A stretch of 64,000 nt of DNA. It comes from Clostridium pasteurianum BC1. GTDB lineage: Bacteria > Bacillota > Clostridia > Clostridiales > Clostridiaceae. Made by a program: the position numbers and the translations under genes. Positions 51,445 to 61,263 of this stretch are shown in pieces. Location of the stretch: positions 992,001 through 1,056,000 of the forward strand of contig NC_021182.1 of NCBI RefSeq assembly GCF_000389635.1. The letters are read 5' to 3'. Numbering within the stretch: position 1 is the first letter of the stretch; every line of letters starts with the position of its first letter. The notes below the pieces were generated by a model. The model had not been told where the DNA came from and ran no database searches. It worked only from the letters and a program-made list of their open reading frames with translations.

Positions 51445-51485
51445 ATTAAAGATATAGCAGGCACTAGTTGAGCTATATCTTTAAT
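51445..51485 (+). other. Intra-operon hairpin
   Basis: ATTAAAGATATAGC and GCTATATCTTTAAT form a perfect 14-bp stem without a T-run, between the lipoprotein and permease genes. Such hairpins often protect upstream mRNA and give more binding protein than permease, as in sugar operons. Confidence 0.6.
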
Positions 51486-51511
51486 GAGTAAAGCGGGAGG
51501 AAGTATAAATT

Positions 51512-52366
51512 ATGAATTACAATAAGCGTGAAAGTATAATTGGATATGCTTTTGCTGTACCATCAATAATAGGATTTCTCTTATTCTTTGGAATTCCTTT
51601 CATAATAAGTTTAGTGTATTGTTTCACGCAGGGAGTTGGAAATGTAGAGTACGTAGGTTTTAAAAATTTTATAGACTTATTCAACAATAGTGCCTTTCAA
51701 TTAGCAGTTAGAAATACATTATTGTTTAATTTAATAAGTGTTCCGTTAGTTATGATAATATCCTTAGGAATTACTATTATTTTGAATAGTAAAATAAAAA
51801 AAGGCTCCTTTTTTAGAACAGTATTAACTTTACCACTTGTCATTCCCATAGCATCTGTAGTGCTTGTATGGCAAATATTCTTTGCTCAGACAGGTACTGT
51901 TAACCAGCTGCTTTTAAAACTGGGTATCGTTGGACCCGATTATCTTAATACGGGGTGGTCATTTTTTATTCTTGTTTTACTCTATATATGGAAAAATTGT
52001 GGTTACAATATGATAATATTTCTTGCAGGACTAAATAATGTACCAAAGGAATACTATGAAGCGGCAGCCATTGATGGCTATGGGAAAGTGGGTATTTTTT
52101 TTAATATTACTTTACCACTAATAGTTCCCACTATATTCTTCGTATTTATAATTTCACTGATAAATTCATTAAAGATTTATAGAGAAGCATACTTGCTTTC
52201 GGGACAATATCCAAATTCAAGCATTTATATGCTGCAGCATTTTATAAACAATAATTTTGCCAATTTAAATTATCAAAGACTTTCTACCGCATCAGTTATA
52301 GTTTTTATTTTTATAGCAATTTCTATTTATTTTTTATTTAAATTGCAAAGCAAATACGATATATAG
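51512..52366 (+). CDS. Sugar-type ABC transporter permease (MalF-like)
   Basis: A 284-residue permease with six membrane helices and the binding-protein-dependent import motif EYYEAAAIDGYGKVGIFFNITLPL, the EAA loop that docks the ATPase. The opening GYAFAVPSIIGFLLFFGIPF is typical of UgpA/MalF-like subunits. It pairs with the permease encoded next. The window has no MsmK/MalK-type ATPase nearby, so a shared one must act in trans. GGGAGGA precedes the ATG. Confidence 0.92.
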   Translation: MNYNKRESIIGYAFAVPSIIGFLLFFGIPFIISLVYCFTQGVGNVEYVGFKNFIDLFNNSAFQLAVRNTLLFNLISVPLVMIISLGITIILNSKIKKGSFFRTVLTLPLVIPIASVVLVWQIFFAQTGTVNQLLLKLGIVGPDYLNTGWSFFILVLLYIWKNCGYNMIIFLAGLNNVPKEYYEAAAIDGYGKVGIFFNITLPLIVPTIFFVFIISLINSLKIYREAYLLSGQYPNSSIYMLQHFINNNFANLNYQRLSTASVIVFIFIAISIYFLFKLQSKYDI

Positions 52367-52379
52367 GGGGTAGGAAATT

Positions 52380-53207
52380 GTGATAAAAGAAAATATATTT
52401 TTAAAAGTAATTAAATACTTAATTTTAATTATTTGTGCTGTTTGTGCTTTACTGCCAGTAGTATATATGATCTCTAGCTCATTTATGGGAATGGCACAAG
52501 TTAATCAATCACTTTCAGATTATAGCTTTCATATTGTTCCAGACTCCTTTACACTAATTCAATATTATGAAGTTTTTATTAGAAGTCCTGAATTTTTATT
52601 GAAATTTTGGAATTCTATAATACTTACACTGCCTACAGTTATTGGGCAAATAGTAATATCTGTTTTAGGAGCTTATGCTTTTGCAAAAATAAAATTTCCA
52701 TTTAATAAACCTATATTTTTTATGTTTATTTTACTTATGCTAATGCCCTATCAGGTAACACTTGTACCAATATATATTATTCTCAAAAAGATGAATTTGG
52801 TAGGGAGCTATGCTTCAGTAATACTTCCAGGAATGTTTTCAACCTTTGGTGTATTCTTATTAACACAGTTTATAAAAGCTATTCCGGATGAACAGTGTCA
52901 GTCAGCAAAGGTTGATGGAGCTAATCATATACAAATATTATTTAAAATTATACTACCTCAATGCAAAGGTGCTGTGGCTTCACTTGCCATACTCAGCTTT
53001 TTAGATAACTGGAATATGATTGAACAACCTTTAATCTTACTAGAAAATGCAAAACAACCAATGTCTATTTTTTTATCACAAATTAATGAAACAGAACTTA
53101 GAGTAGCTTTTGCAGCAGGAGTACTATTTATGATTCCATCAATACTTATATTCTTAAAAGGGGAAAAACAACTGATGGAAGGAATACAGCATCTTGATTT
53201 AAAATAG
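52380..53207 (+). CDS. Sugar-type ABC transporter permease (MalG-like)
   Basis: A 275-residue second permease with six helices and the EAA-type loop diverged to DEQCQSAKVDGANHIQILFKIILPQ. VISVLGAYAFAKIKFP and MLMPYQVTLVPIYIIL are usual MalG/UgpE stretches. The start is GTG 52380 with GGGGG upstream. The changed loop (QCQSAKVDGA in place of EYYEAAAIDGA) is worth noting since it contacts the ATPase. It is 10 bp from the next gene. Confidence 0.9.
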   Translation: MIKENIFLKVIKYLILIICAVCALLPVVYMISSSFMGMAQVNQSLSDYSFHIVPDSFTLIQYYEVFIRSPEFLLKFWNSIILTLPTVIGQIVISVLGAYAFAKIKFPFNKPIFFMFILLMLMPYQVTLVPIYIILKKMNLVGSYASVILPGMFSTFGVFLLTQFIKAIPDEQCQSAKVDGANHIQILFKIILPQCKGAVASLAILSFLDNWNMIEQPLILLENAKQPMSIFLSQINETELRVAFAAGVLFMIPSILIFLKGEKQLMEGIQHLDLK

Positions 53208-53217
53208 GAGGATTTAT

Positions 53218-54333
53218 ATGAATAAAAGAAATAAGACTATTAATATAATTATTATAATTTTCATTAGTATTATAGTTTTCTGCACATATTTTTCTAAAAC
53301 AATAAAAAATATGCTGCTTCCTGAAGTTAGTGTAGTTACTTTGAAGTCAGGAACTATAGGAAATAGTTATCAGACAGAAGGAACTATAAAATATGCAAAT
53401 ACTCATAAAATTTATGCTATGAATAATTGGAATGTTAAAGATGTTCTTGTAAAAATAAATCAAGATGTTAAAAAAGGGGATGTTTTAGCTAAAGTAGATA
53501 ATGATGAAATAACTTTAAGTGAAAGAGAAGAGAAAGCAACAATAATAAACCTTCAAAATCAAATAGAATCTTTAAAAAATGCACCTAATCCTGATCAGAA
53601 TAAGATTAATGAATATCAATTTCAATTGGATACGGAGAATATTAAATATAAACAGATTCGTAAGGGATTAACTTCAGATGGAAGTATATTGTCAGACATA
53701 GATGGGAAAATAGTAGCTATAAATTCACAAAATGCAACTCAAAATTCATCCTCTAATAAATCATCAAATAGTAGTACGGTAGCAGGTAATAATGCGTTGT
53801 TTGAAATTGTAGGCAGCCAGCCTGATTTTCTCGTTAATTGGACTAACACTTCTAATGATGCAAAAAATATTGCAGTAGGTGATAAAGTAAACATTATAGC
53901 CTCCAGCAGTAATAATAATAATTCAGCAAAGGAATTGACCGCTGAAGTTTTGCAAAAACAATTTAATGATCAAACGGGTCAATATGAATTTTCTGCTAGC
54001 ATAGATGGTAAACCCAATCTTAAAGAAGATGACAATGTTATTATAAGTACTGTAGATAATACAAAAAGATATGACAATGTAATACCTAAAAGTTGTTTAA
54101 CCGAAGAAAATGGATTGAATTATATATATGTTGTAAATCAAAAGGGTGGAGCATTAGGATTCTATGAATATGTTCAAAAAGTTCAAGTACAGGTGGTAGC
54201 TTCCGATGATGAAAATTGTTCTATTAAGCCAGAGAATGGAACTTCAATCCCCAATAATAGTCTTGGCATTGTCATGAGTACCTCCAAAGCTATAGATGAT
54301 AATTCAGAAGTTAAATTAGATACTGGAAATTAG
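53218..54333 (+). CDS. HlyD/MacA-like periplasmic-type adaptor
   Basis: A 371-residue protein with an N-terminal membrane helix, a split lipoyl/barrel-sandwich domain (INQDVKKGDVLAKVDND and SDIDGKIVAINSQ), a coiled-coil insert (about 100-150) and a beta-barrel part. It resembles the membrane fusion subunit of MacA-type exporters, which in Gram-positives links an ABC exporter to the outside. A Ser/Asn-rich loop (about 175-200) interrupts the lipoyl half. Finding it in an operon with importer permeases is odd. Confidence 0.8.
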   Translation: MNKRNKTINIIIIIFISIIVFCTYFSKTIKNMLLPEVSVVTLKSGTIGNSYQTEGTIKYANTHKIYAMNNWNVKDVLVKINQDVKKGDVLAKVDNDEITLSEREEKATIINLQNQIESLKNAPNPDQNKINEYQFQLDTENIKYKQIRKGLTSDGSILSDIDGKIVAINSQNATQNSSSNKSSNSSTVAGNNALFEIVGSQPDFLVNWTNTSNDAKNIAVGDKVNIIASSSNNNNSAKELTAEVLQKQFNDQTGQYEFSASIDGKPNLKEDDNVIISTVDNTKRYDNVIPKSCLTEENGLNYIYVVNQKGGALGFYEYVQKVQVQVVASDDENCSIKPENGTSIPNNSLGIVMSTSKAIDDNSEVKLDTGN

Positions 54334-54346
54334 TAGAGGTGATTTT

Positions 54347-55573
54347 ATGAATATAAAAAAAGTCATAAAGCTGAGATTCATAATAAGTTTAATTGTATTA
54401 ATTATGCTAATTATATTGAGTACTTATTTTAGTTTAACTTTAAACAAAAATGTTTCCAATATACTAGAGTATAAAAAAATAAATAAAAGTTTGAGTACAA
54501 AGGATAACGGCATAACCTTTGACGACCTCAATAAAGTAAAGGAAAAATATAAAGAACTTATCTTTACAGGCTACAAAGAAACTCTATGTGATGTAACGAA
54601 CAAATACGGGAATTCACCTAGTAAAAAAATAAAAACAAAAATGGTGCTAACAGATGAAAATTATTTTAGTCTATATCCTTATAATATGGTAGCAGGAGGT
54701 AAAATTGACTTCTTATCTGTAGAAAGTGGAAATAAGGTTGCAGTAATAAGTGATGTTTTGGCTAATGATGTATTTAAAAGCATCAAAGTAATTGGAAACA
54801 TGATTACTTTAAATAATGAAAATTATAAAATTGTTGGAGTATACAAAGAAAATCAATCCTTTATTTACAGTACCTCAGAAGATGGTTATGAAAGGATATA
54901 TGTTCCATATTCATCCTATACTATAAATGATAAAAATCAAAATTTATTTTTAGATATCTTTACAACTAAGGAAACGGCACAAATAAGTTATAAAAATATT
55001 AATAATAACTTAAGCAAAACACTGGGAGGAAGCTTATCCTTATATAATATGGTTAATTATATAACACTAAAAAAAATAAGCTTTCAGTATACACGAATAC
55101 TATATTTTATAATAGGTATTTGTGGAATTATTGTTCTAATAAAAATAACATTAAAATATTTTAGGGATTTACTAACATTTTTTAAAGAGAAACTTAAAAC
55201 CAATTATTTTAATGAAATATTAGGTAATAACAGGAAGAAAATTTTGTTTGTTTTTTCAAAAATATTATTATGTTTAATAAGTATAGTTATAATTTTTAGC
55301 CTGATAAAATTTAATATAACTATTGAGGATAAATACCTACCAACTGATAATATTTTTGATATCAATTTTTATAAAAAAACTATTGTAGATGATATGCAGC
55401 TCAGAAATGCTAATGAAAATGGTTTTGATAATGTCTATAATAGGTATACAAATAATATTGATGACATAGAAAAAATAGCTTTGTTAAGTGAATTAATAGT
55501 TATTACTATCACTGTTATAAATGGTAGATTGTTGTTAATAATAAAAAGAAATAAAAATACATTAACTCGGTAA
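54347..55573 (+). CDS. MacB-like membrane protein without a coupled ATPase
   Basis: A 408-residue protein with an N-terminal helix (about 10-30), a MacB-PCD-like external domain (30-235) and helices near 248-268, 300-320 and 385-402. The external part shows VISDVLANDVFKSIKVIGNM and ENYKIVGVYKENQSF, as in the periplasmic core of MacB/FtsX proteins. The typical FtsX helices are weakly conserved, so the assignment is tentative. No ATPase is encoded in the operon. It is the last gene and starts 13 bp after the adaptor gene. Confidence 0.6.
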   Translation: MNIKKVIKLRFIISLIVLIMLIILSTYFSLTLNKNVSNILEYKKINKSLSTKDNGITFDDLNKVKEKYKELIFTGYKETLCDVTNKYGNSPSKKIKTKMVLTDENYFSLYPYNMVAGGKIDFLSVESGNKVAVISDVLANDVFKSIKVIGNMITLNNENYKIVGVYKENQSFIYSTSEDGYERIYVPYSSYTINDKNQNLFLDIFTTKETAQISYKNINNNLSKTLGGSLSLYNMVNYITLKKISFQYTRILYFIIGICGIIVLIKITLKYFRDLLTFFKEKLKTNYFNEILGNNRKKILFVFSKILLCLISIVIIFSLIKFNITIEDKYLPTDNIFDINFYKKTIVDDMQLRNANENGFDNVYNRYTNNIDDIEKIALLSELIVITITVINGRLLLIIKRNKNTLTR

Positions 55574-55839
55574 TGCTCAATTCATACGTAAACGAATAGA
55601 ACAATATTTTAAATTGAACTTAATAATGAAAAGAAACTACCATTTGGAAAAACCATAAATGAATATTTATTATATAGTAAAATATATGATATAGTGTACA
55701 ATAGTAGTTATTTATGTTGTAAAATGTATCATATCGCGTATAATCGTTTATAAGAAGTAGAAATAGGAATAAGTATTTGATATTTACAAAGGTATAAATA
55801 GTTATGGAGATAGTTTACTAAAAGGAGGCTTTATAATAT

Positions 55840-56328
55840 ATGGTTACATTAAAAAATGCACTAAAAGAATTGTCAGTTAAGGTTGATGAGAGAGTTGCTT
55901 CAAATATCAAGTTATTTGGAACTACTGAAATAGATGAAAATATTGGAGAATTAATTTATTTAATTTCAACCAAATTGGCAGATCAATTTGAATATGAAAA
56001 TAAGCTGGATATTCCAACTTGTAACTGCATATTTACTGATTCTAATGAAGTCACTTTTGTACTTGATTCTAATGAGGATGCATGCTATATACGTTTTTGT
56101 GTGTACCCAATACATAAATGGACAAGAAATAATTTATCTAAGATTAAAATTATGGTAAATCTGTTAGAAGAATTATGTCGTTTTTATTGGAATTTAGAAG
56201 ATGAAGTGCAAGTATCTTATAAACTTTTAGAAATCATGAAAAGAGTAAATCAAAGATTGGAACTAGAACATTTTTATGATCCGGATTACATAGAACATCT
56301 ATATAATCTAGGGTATAAGAGTAAATAA
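55840..56328 (+). CDS. Protein of unknown function
   Basis: A 162-residue soluble acidic protein (MVTLKNALKELSVKVDERVA and onward) with no signal peptide or membrane helix. It contains the conserved-looking stretches PTCNCIFTDSNEVTFVLD and VYPIHKWTRNNLSKIKIMV and ends in predicted helices. I do not recognise a family. AAAGGAGG lies at slightly long spacing before the ATG, and a strong terminator follows, so it is a genuine single-gene unit. Confidence 0.65.
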   Translation: MVTLKNALKELSVKVDERVASNIKLFGTTEIDENIGELIYLISTKLADQFEYENKLDIPTCNCIFTDSNEVTFVLDSNEDACYIRFCVYPIHKWTRNNLSKIKIMVNLLEELCRFYWNLEDEVQVSYKLLEIMKRVNQRLELEHFYDPDYIEHLYNLGYKSK

Positions 56329-56362
56329 AAAATACTAGACATTTAAGACAAGCCTTTATTAA

Positions 56363-56418
56363 AACAATAGTCCCCCCTAGGAGATAAGTGCCAGTTACCT
56401 CCTAGGGGGACTATTGTT
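56363..56418. terminator. Strong bidirectional hairpin terminator
   Basis: AACAATAGTCCCCCCTAGGA and its near-complement ending at 56418 form a stem of about 20 bp, unusually GC-rich for this region. Confidence 0.8.
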
Positions 56419-56521
56419 ATTTATAGAATAAAAGTATAATTATATAATAAAAGCTATCATATAATTAGAATAAATAATTTTTACTTTCAGTGAAATACTA
56501 ATAAACAGAGGGGTATTGATA

Positions 56522-58690
56522 ATGGAACATATTTTTAATATAGTTACTATTTTTAAAAGAGATATGAAGAGCATAATACATAATCCCATAGCATTGATAA
56601 TTATTACAGGGCTTTGTATTCTTCCTTCTTTGTATGCCTGGGTAAACATAAAGGCTTGCTGGAATCCCTATGAAAATACTGGTACAATCCCTGTAGCTGT
56701 AGTAAATAAGGATAAAATGATTTCCTTTAAGAATAAGAATTTGAATATGGGAAATGAAATAGTTAAAAACTTGAAGAGCAACAATAAGATTGGATGGAAA
56801 TTTGTAAGTCAAAGGGAAGGGGATTTGGGAATTGTAGATGGTACATATTATGCAGAGATAGAAATACCAGAAGATTTTTCCTCAAGCTTTGTAAGTATTC
56901 TTTCAGATAATCCTAAAAAGCCTCAGATAACCTATAAGGTAAATACAAAAGAAAATCCAGTAGCCGGTAAAATAACAGATGTAGCTAAGAATACCTTAAT
57001 AGATCAGATAACTTCAAATTTTATTGTTACAGTGAATCAGACTTTATTTTCTTCTCTAAATGAAGTTGGACAAGATGCGCAAAAAAATAGAGATAATATA
57101 ATTAAGGTGAAGGATGACATAATAAATATAAATAATAATATGGATTTAATAACTAGTACACTGCAGAGCATAAATATCAGTTCTGGAAATCTAGGGACAT
57201 TTTTAACGGAACTGAGAGCTACTATTCCCTCTGTAGAAAGTGGATTGAATTCCGTAATACAAAGTAATGAGAATAATGCAGCTATGATAAAATCTACACA
57301 GACTACATTAAATAATTCTGCTAATAATATTCAGATCAATTTAAATAATGAAAATGCTTCAATTTATAGAATTCAGAGCATGCTTAATAACTTGAATGAA
57401 ATGAGCTTAAATTCCAATACTTCGCAGTTTAATTCTGTTGCATCTGGAATCAATTCGGCTATAGATGGGGCCAATAATTCCAATAATGCCATAATTGATT
57501 ATTTGCAAAAGATTAATGGTGCTATTCCAAATGCAGATATAGCAAATATGGTAAGTTCTTTAAATAATATACAGACTTCTTTAAATGGTGAAAAAAACAA
57601 TGTTAATAATTTGCAGCAGAATTTCAGTAAGACAAATAATATTAACAAAGGGATACTGAATTCTCTAAACAATAGTACTGCCAGTGTAAACAGCCAATTG
57701 ACAAATTCAATAAATCAGTACAATTCAAAAGCAAGAGGTTCATTAAATTCTATAGGAAACAGTCTTATAACCGCAACTAATGATGCCACTTATCTAATGC
57801 AGCAGGCACAGGACACAAATAAGCAAATAGACAAACTTATGGGCAGTGCAATTGAAGGTACTACTTTAGCTTCTAAAGTAAGTGGTGATTTAAATAGTAG
57901 ACTTTTAGAATTTAAAGATATAATTGCAAAATTGGCCAGCAAACTCCAACTGGTTAACAATAATGATCTGCAGCAAATAATATCCATACTTCAGAGTAAT
58001 CCACAGTTTATGGCAGATTTTATAGCAAACCCCTTTAATCTGAAGGATGAATCCATATATACTACGCCAAATTACGGTTCCAGTATGGCACCAATTTATA
58101 CTGTACTGGCAATTTGGGTGGGATCACTTTTACTTACATCTATACTTACAACTAAGACAGTTCCTACAGAAGAATATAGAAAGCTTAGTCTGAGAGAAAA
58201 ACATTTTGGTAAAATGCTGACTTTTATTAGTCTATCAGTAATACAGTCCCTCATAGTCTCTTTGGGAGATAAATTTCTCCTAGGGGTATATACTGTAAAT
58301 ACATCCTTAATGATAGCCTTCGCAGTGGTATCAGGAATAACTTTTTCAATAATTGTATACACTTTAGTTTCAGTGTTAGGTAATGTAGGTAAAGCTTTAG
58401 CCATTATACTGCTCATAGTCCAGGTGGCCGGAAGTGGTGGAACATATCCTATACAATTAGATCCATTGGCATTTAGAATAGTGCAGCCAATGTTACCTTT
58501 TACTTATAGTGTAGGTGGCTTTAGAGAGGCCATAGGTGGTCCTCTTATAAGCACTGTAATGATGGATTTCAGCATGCTGATACTAATATCAATATTATTT
58601 ATATTGCTTGGATTATTTTTTAAAAGACCACTGGATCCTGTAATTTCAAAATTTGAAGCTAAATTCAAAAAGTCAGGTATAGGAGAATAG
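56522..58690 (+). CDS. YhgE/Pip family membrane protein, first copy
   Basis: A 722-residue protein with the YhgE/Pip opening: an N-terminal helix and PSLYAWVNIKACWNPYENTG, then IPVAVVNKDK. A long external region (about 160-490) rich in Asn, Ser and Gln with helical coiled-coil character follows. The C-terminal part has five or six helices with VAGSGGTYPIQLDPLAFRIV and PFTYSVGGFREAIGGP. Relatives include the phage infection protein and YueB-like components linked to type VII secretion and phage adsorption. ATG 56522 follows GAGGGG. A paralogue follows 20 bp later. Confidence 0.9.
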   Translation: MEHIFNIVTIFKRDMKSIIHNPIALIIITGLCILPSLYAWVNIKACWNPYENTGTIPVAVVNKDKMISFKNKNLNMGNEIVKNLKSNNKIGWKFVSQREGDLGIVDGTYYAEIEIPEDFSSSFVSILSDNPKKPQITYKVNTKENPVAGKITDVAKNTLIDQITSNFIVTVNQTLFSSLNEVGQDAQKNRDNIIKVKDDIININNNMDLITSTLQSINISSGNLGTFLTELRATIPSVESGLNSVIQSNENNAAMIKSTQTTLNNSANNIQINLNNENASIYRIQSMLNNLNEMSLNSNTSQFNSVASGINSAIDGANNSNNAIIDYLQKINGAIPNADIANMVSSLNNIQTSLNGEKNNVNNLQQNFSKTNNINKGILNSLNNSTASVNSQLTNSINQYNSKARGSLNSIGNSLITATNDATYLMQQAQDTNKQIDKLMGSAIEGTTLASKVSGDLNSRLLEFKDIIAKLASKLQLVNNNDLQQIISILQSNPQFMADFIANPFNLKDESIYTTPNYGSSMAPIYTVLAIWVGSLLLTSILTTKTVPTEEYRKLSLREKHFGKMLTFISLSVIQSLIVSLGDKFLLGVYTVNTSLMIAFAVVSGITFSIIVYTLVSVLGNVGKALAIILLIVQVAGSGGTYPIQLDPLAFRIVQPMLPFTYSVGGFREAIGGPLISTVMMDFSMLILISILFILLGLFFKRPLDPVISKFEAKFKKSGIGE

Positions 58691-58710
58691 TTAGAAAGTG
58701 GGGTGAAGGT

Positions 58711-60888
58711 ATGAAAAAATTACTTAACATATTTGTGAGAGATATAAAAAATATAGTAGTGAATCCTGCGGCCATTGTAATAGTTATAGGACTGTGTATA
58801 TTACCATCTTTGTATGCCTGGATAAACATAAAAGCCTGTTGGGATCCTTATGCCAATACAGGAAATCTCCCTATTGCCATAGTCAATGAGGATGAGGGAG
58901 CCACTTTTAATGGAAAAAATATAAATGTAGGCGATGAGGTTGTAGCCAATCTTAAAAAGAATAAGACAATAGACTGGATATTTGTAGATGATTGGCAGGG
59001 AAACTATGGACTAAATGAGGGGAAATACTATGCACTTATAGAAATCCCAAATAATTTTTCAGCGGGAATGGTAAGTTTAGCTTCTGCAAATCCTAAAAAG
59101 CCTAATATTATATACAGAAGTAATGAAAAATTAAATGCTATTGCTGCTAAGATAACAAACTCAGTAAAAGAAAGATTTGCCAGTGATTTAAAGGCTGAAT
59201 TTGTGAGTACTGTCAATAGGGAAGCACTAAATACCCTGAATTCCATAGTAGATAATCCGGATAAGCAGAAGGCACAAATTATTCAGTTTAAAGAAACTCT
59301 GGATGAAGCAAATAACAATATTGCGGACATAAAAAAATATATAGATGAAGCAAATTCAAATTCTCTAGGATTACAGAATTACTTGGGAAAGGTACAAAAT
59401 AATCTTCCTAAGATAACTCAGCAGATTAATAGTTTGCAGCAAGCTACAGAGAGCAGTAAAATATTAGTTTCAGATACAAAGCAGGCTGTAAATTCCACAG
59501 CCAGTACACTGAATAATGATATGGTTCAGGCTAAATCTATAAATAATAGAATTCAAACACTGCTGCAGCAAATTAAGGATACCAATAACAGTGCCAGTAA
59601 TTTAGCTAATTCTACGGATACTGCAAAGAATATAAATGAGCTTATCAATATAAATAATTCGCTAGATAAAACTGCAGCAACTGATATTAATTTTATTCAG
59701 TCCATAGCTGAAACCAATAATAATAGTGCTTTAACTAATACCATAAATTCTCTTCAGTTCCTGGATGGATTAATAAAGACAGAGGGTAATAATTTAAATC
59801 AATTAAAAATTATGCTGGGAAACAACATAAATGCGGGAAATAATAACTCCTTAAATAATGAAATAGATAAACTTTTGGCAGAAAATAATCAAGTCTCAAA
59901 TAGCCTTGATAATACATCAAATAAATTTTATTCCAGTGCATTACCAGTACTTAATAATATAGGGGATAATTTAAATACAAGTTTAGATGATGTTAATTCT
60001 GTACTGGAAGCAACAAAAGTCATAGTTCCCCAGTTAAGAGCTTTAGCTCAGTATGGAATAGCTACCAGTAAGTTATCCGTTAATCAGGCAAATCAATTAA
60101 AGGATAAATTAAGTAGTATTCAAAATCAGCTAAATCAGTTAACTTCTAAAATGAATACTGTAAATGGGGATGACTTAAATGATTTAGTAAAGATACTTAA
60201 AATGAATCCAAATAAATTGTCAAGTTTTATATATTCACCTATGGACGTAAAAGAAGTTGATGTATACGGAGAAGGTATATTTGGAATTGGATTGACTCCT
60301 TTTTATACTGTACTTGCAATTTGGGTAGGTGCGCTGCTTTTATGTGCTCTATTGACTACAGAATACAGAGATTTTGAGGGTAAGGAAAAATTAAATTTTA
60401 TACAAAAACATTTTGGAAAACTGCTTTTATTTTTAATGTTAGCACTTATTCAGGCTGCCATAGTTACTCTTGGGGATAAGTATATACTTGGAGTAAATCC
60501 TAAAAATATGGCACTTATGATGGAATTTTCATTGGCATCTGCAGTCACCTTTACCATTATAATATTCACGCTGGTATCCTTAATGGGTAATGTGGGAAAA
60601 GCCATTGCAGTAGTAATGATGGTGTTTCAAATTGCAGGATCTGGAGGAATTTATCCAATACAAACCAATCCTGAAATATTTGGAGTTCTTGAGCCATTAT
60701 GGCCATTTACCTATGCGATAAATGGTTTCAGGGAAGCTATAGCCGGGCCAGTATGGAGTAATGTATACAGTAGTTTTAAAGCCTTAGGTTATTTTACAAT
60801 TATATTTTTACTTCTTGTAATTTTAAAGCCACTATTTCATAAGATAACAGAATTTATGGAAAAAAAATTTGAACAATCTGGCCTATAG
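58711..60888 (+). CDS. YhgE/Pip family membrane protein, second copy
   Basis: A 725-residue paralogue with the same plan: PSLYAWINIKACWDPYANTG, IPNNFSAGMVSLASANPKKP, a long Asn/Gln-rich coiled-coil section and C-terminal helices with IAGSGGIYPIQTNPEIFGVL and PFTYAINGFREAIAGP. The two proteins are clearly related, so they arose by tandem duplication and may form a hetero-oligomer at the cell surface. No WXG100 or EssC gene is in the window. A terminator follows. Confidence 0.9.
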   Translation: MKKLLNIFVRDIKNIVVNPAAIVIVIGLCILPSLYAWINIKACWDPYANTGNLPIAIVNEDEGATFNGKNINVGDEVVANLKKNKTIDWIFVDDWQGNYGLNEGKYYALIEIPNNFSAGMVSLASANPKKPNIIYRSNEKLNAIAAKITNSVKERFASDLKAEFVSTVNREALNTLNSIVDNPDKQKAQIIQFKETLDEANNNIADIKKYIDEANSNSLGLQNYLGKVQNNLPKITQQINSLQQATESSKILVSDTKQAVNSTASTLNNDMVQAKSINNRIQTLLQQIKDTNNSASNLANSTDTAKNINELININNSLDKTAATDINFIQSIAETNNNSALTNTINSLQFLDGLIKTEGNNLNQLKIMLGNNINAGNNNSLNNEIDKLLAENNQVSNSLDNTSNKFYSSALPVLNNIGDNLNTSLDDVNSVLEATKVIVPQLRALAQYGIATSKLSVNQANQLKDKLSSIQNQLNQLTSKMNTVNGDDLNDLVKILKMNPNKLSSFIYSPMDVKEVDVYGEGIFGIGLTPFYTVLAIWVGALLLCALLTTEYRDFEGKEKLNFIQKHFGKLLLFLMLALIQAAIVTLGDKYILGVNPKNMALMMEFSLASAVTFTIIIFTLVSLMGNVGKAIAVVMMVFQIAGSGGIYPIQTNPEIFGVLEPLWPFTYAINGFREAIAGPVWSNVYSSFKALGYFTIIFLLLVILKPLFHKITEFMEKKFEQSGL

Positions 60889-60978
60889 AGCATAATATAT
60901 ACTAAACCTATTGACAAACTATGGATGATTTGATACTATGTTCATAAGATAAATTTAATATTTAAAGTTGACTAGGTA

Positions 60979-61034
60979 CACTAGAGGCTTATCACTTCAT
61001 TTTTTAAGGTGAGATAAGTTTCTAGTGTTTTTTA
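60979..61034 (+). terminator. Intrinsic terminator after the YhgE/Pip genes
   Basis: CACTAGAGGCTTATCAC pairs with GTGAGATAAGTTTCTAGTG and is followed by TTTTTTATTTATTTTC. The last stretch also resembles the right end of the AGGCATA repeat family. Confidence 0.75.
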
Positions 61035-61142
61035 TTTATTTTCATTTACCTCAGAGGTGTAGAAATATCCAAAAATGACATAATAATCGATAAATGAGTT
61101 CATTAGATAAACTGCAGATCTAAATACTTAAATTTAATAATT

Positions 61143-61215
61143 TATCCGATGACTAGTGGTTGGATAATTCATCTAAACTTAGTGGGGATACAAACTCCAA
61201 CTAAGTAAGATTCAT
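61143..61215. repeat. Inverted-repeat motif upstream of the nitrogenase-like alpha gene
   Basis: TTTATCCGATGACTAGT (61142 on) matches, inverted, the right edge of the element at 36338-36512. AATTCATCTAAACTTAGTGG (61166-61185) is its 20-bp arm with a degenerate partner, AACTAAGTAAGATTCATTG. It ends about 50 bp before the start codon, so it lies in the leader of this gene. Confidence 0.65.
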
Positions 61216-61263
61216 TGATGATAAAGCAATGTTTATAGCAAAAAACAAAAAAGGGGGAATTTT

